This document shows positions 6,339-6,970 of a stretch of DNA of 6,970 nt, in pieces. The DNA lies in NCBI GenBank assembly GCA_002335115.1, contig DDCR01000108.1, positions 1 through 6,970 of the forward strand, read 5' to 3'. Below the pieces are notes generated by a model. The model worked only from the letters and a program-made list of their open reading frames with translations. It was not told the DNA's origin and searched no databases. Every line of letters begins with the position of its first letter. Position 1 is the stretch's first letter. The position numbers and the translations under genes are program-made. Source of the DNA: Oceanospirillaceae bacterium UBA2001. Lineage in GTDB: Bacteria > Pseudomonadota > Gammaproteobacteria > Pseudomonadales > Balneatricaceae.

Positions 6339-6970
6339 ATGTTTAGACATTTAAAAGAGGATATCGCTTCTGTGTTTCACCGTGACCCTGCGGCTCGAAA
6401 CTTTGTTGAGGTTTTGACCTGTTACCCTGGCCTTCACGCCTTACTTATGCATCGGATTGCTCATAGTTTTTGGACCTTGGGCCTCAAGTGGCTAGCGCGT
6501 TATTTGTCAACGATCACCCGTTGGTTCACAGGGATTGAGATTCACCCTGGGGCGCAAATAGGCAATCGGTTTTTTATTGATCATGGCATGGGTGTTGTGA
6601 TTGGAGAAACGGCTATTATTGGCGATGATGTGACTCTGTATCATGGTGTGACTTTAGGCGGCACAACTTGGGATAAAGGTAAGCGTCACCCGACCCTCAA
6701 TGATGGTGTGGTTGTGGGTGCAGGCGCGAAGATATTGGGGCCGTTTGAGGTGGGTAAAAATGCCCGTGTTGGCTCCAATGCCGTGGTCACCAAAGCGGTG
6801 CCAGCCAATGCCACGGTGGTGGGTATTCCTGGGCGCATTATTGAGCGCCCGAGTGAGGCTGAACAAAAGTTACGTCAAGACCTAGCAGAAAAGTTTGACG
6901 CTTATGGCATGAGTTCAGACCTGCCTGACCCAGTGGCTAAATCCTTAGCAGCGATTTTGGACCACATGCA
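6339..6970 (+). CDS. cysE: Serine O-acetyltransferase CysE (EpsC-type), 3' end off the window
   Basis: CysE makes O-acetylserine from serine and acetyl-CoA in the cytoplasm, the first step of cysteine synthesis. The frame is open for 210 codons to the window edge. The N-terminus ([20 protein letters not shown]) and a short alpha-helical domain lead into a left-handed beta-helix of hexapeptide repeats (about 66-160). Catalytic-site residues are His 82 in [12 protein letters not shown] and His 117 in KGKRHPTL, with the acidic residue Glu 67 in GIEIHPGA. The helix closes with [18 protein letters not shown] and GIPGRII. The short N-terminal domain fits the compact EpsC-like form (about 250 residues, as in Pseudomonas) rather than the longer E. 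coli CysE. Its position after trmJ is the Pseudomonas arrangement, in which iscR and the Fe-S cluster genes follow, so cysteine supply and cluster assembly may be linked next door. Confidence 0.95.
   Translation, partial: MFRHLKEDIASVFHRDPAARNFVEVLTCYPGLHALLMHRIAHSFWTLGLKWLARYLSTITRWFTGIEIHPGAQIGNRFFIDHGMGVVIGETAIIGDDVTLYHGVTLGGTTWDKGKRHPTLNDGVVVGAGAKILGPFEVGKNARVGSNAVVTKAVPANATVVGIPGRIIERPSEAEQKLRQDLAEKFDAYGMSSDLPDPVAKSLAAILDHM

Noticed and set aside
6654..6885. Short open frames on both strands inside cysE
   Set aside because: The cysE frame through this stretch carries the full hexapeptide-repeat pattern and catalytic histidine, so the others are shadows.

Overview
The window is a conserved housekeeping neighbourhood of a gammaproteobacterium with moderate GC content (a little under half by eye). 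Protein sequences match the E. coli families closely. The order tgt-yajC-secD-secF / suhB (reverse) / trmJ-cysE is, from memory, that of Pseudomonas and related marine gammaproteobacteria, where iscR follows cysE. No mobile element, tRNA, rRNA or CRISPR array was seen.

Left part (1-4466, plus strand): the 3' part of tgt (tRNA-guanine transglycosylase; about nine N-terminal codons lie off the window), then yajC, secD and secF, which encode the accessory complex of the SecYEG translocon. The genes are tightly packed, and secD and secF overlap by 4 bases. The one larger gap, between yajC and secD (86 bases), holds an inverted repeat and a T-run. A strong hairpin terminator closes the unit.

Middle (4499-5472): a minus-strand gene at the suhB position encodes an inositol-monophosphatase-fold protein that has lost most of the metal-binding active-site residues. 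Its 5' leader, read on the minus strand, carries an extended -10 promoter with a GC-rich start region, a 5-bp hairpin, a BoxA-like element one base after the hairpin, and then a weak Shine-Dalgarno. This resembles a small rrn-type boxB-boxA module in front of a gene whose E. coli homologue is a Nus-complex partner and is itself BoxA-regulated. Together these suggest a SuhB retained as a transcription/ribosome-biogenesis factor rather than a phosphatase. This is the most interesting part of the window.

Right part (5473-6970, plus strand): trmJ (tRNA Cm32/Um32 methyltransferase), divergent from suhB, followed by cysE (serine acetyltransferase), which runs off the right edge. A candidate promoter and a strong hairpin lie between trmJ and cysE.

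All family assignments rest on recalled sequence motifs. No database search or folding program was run.
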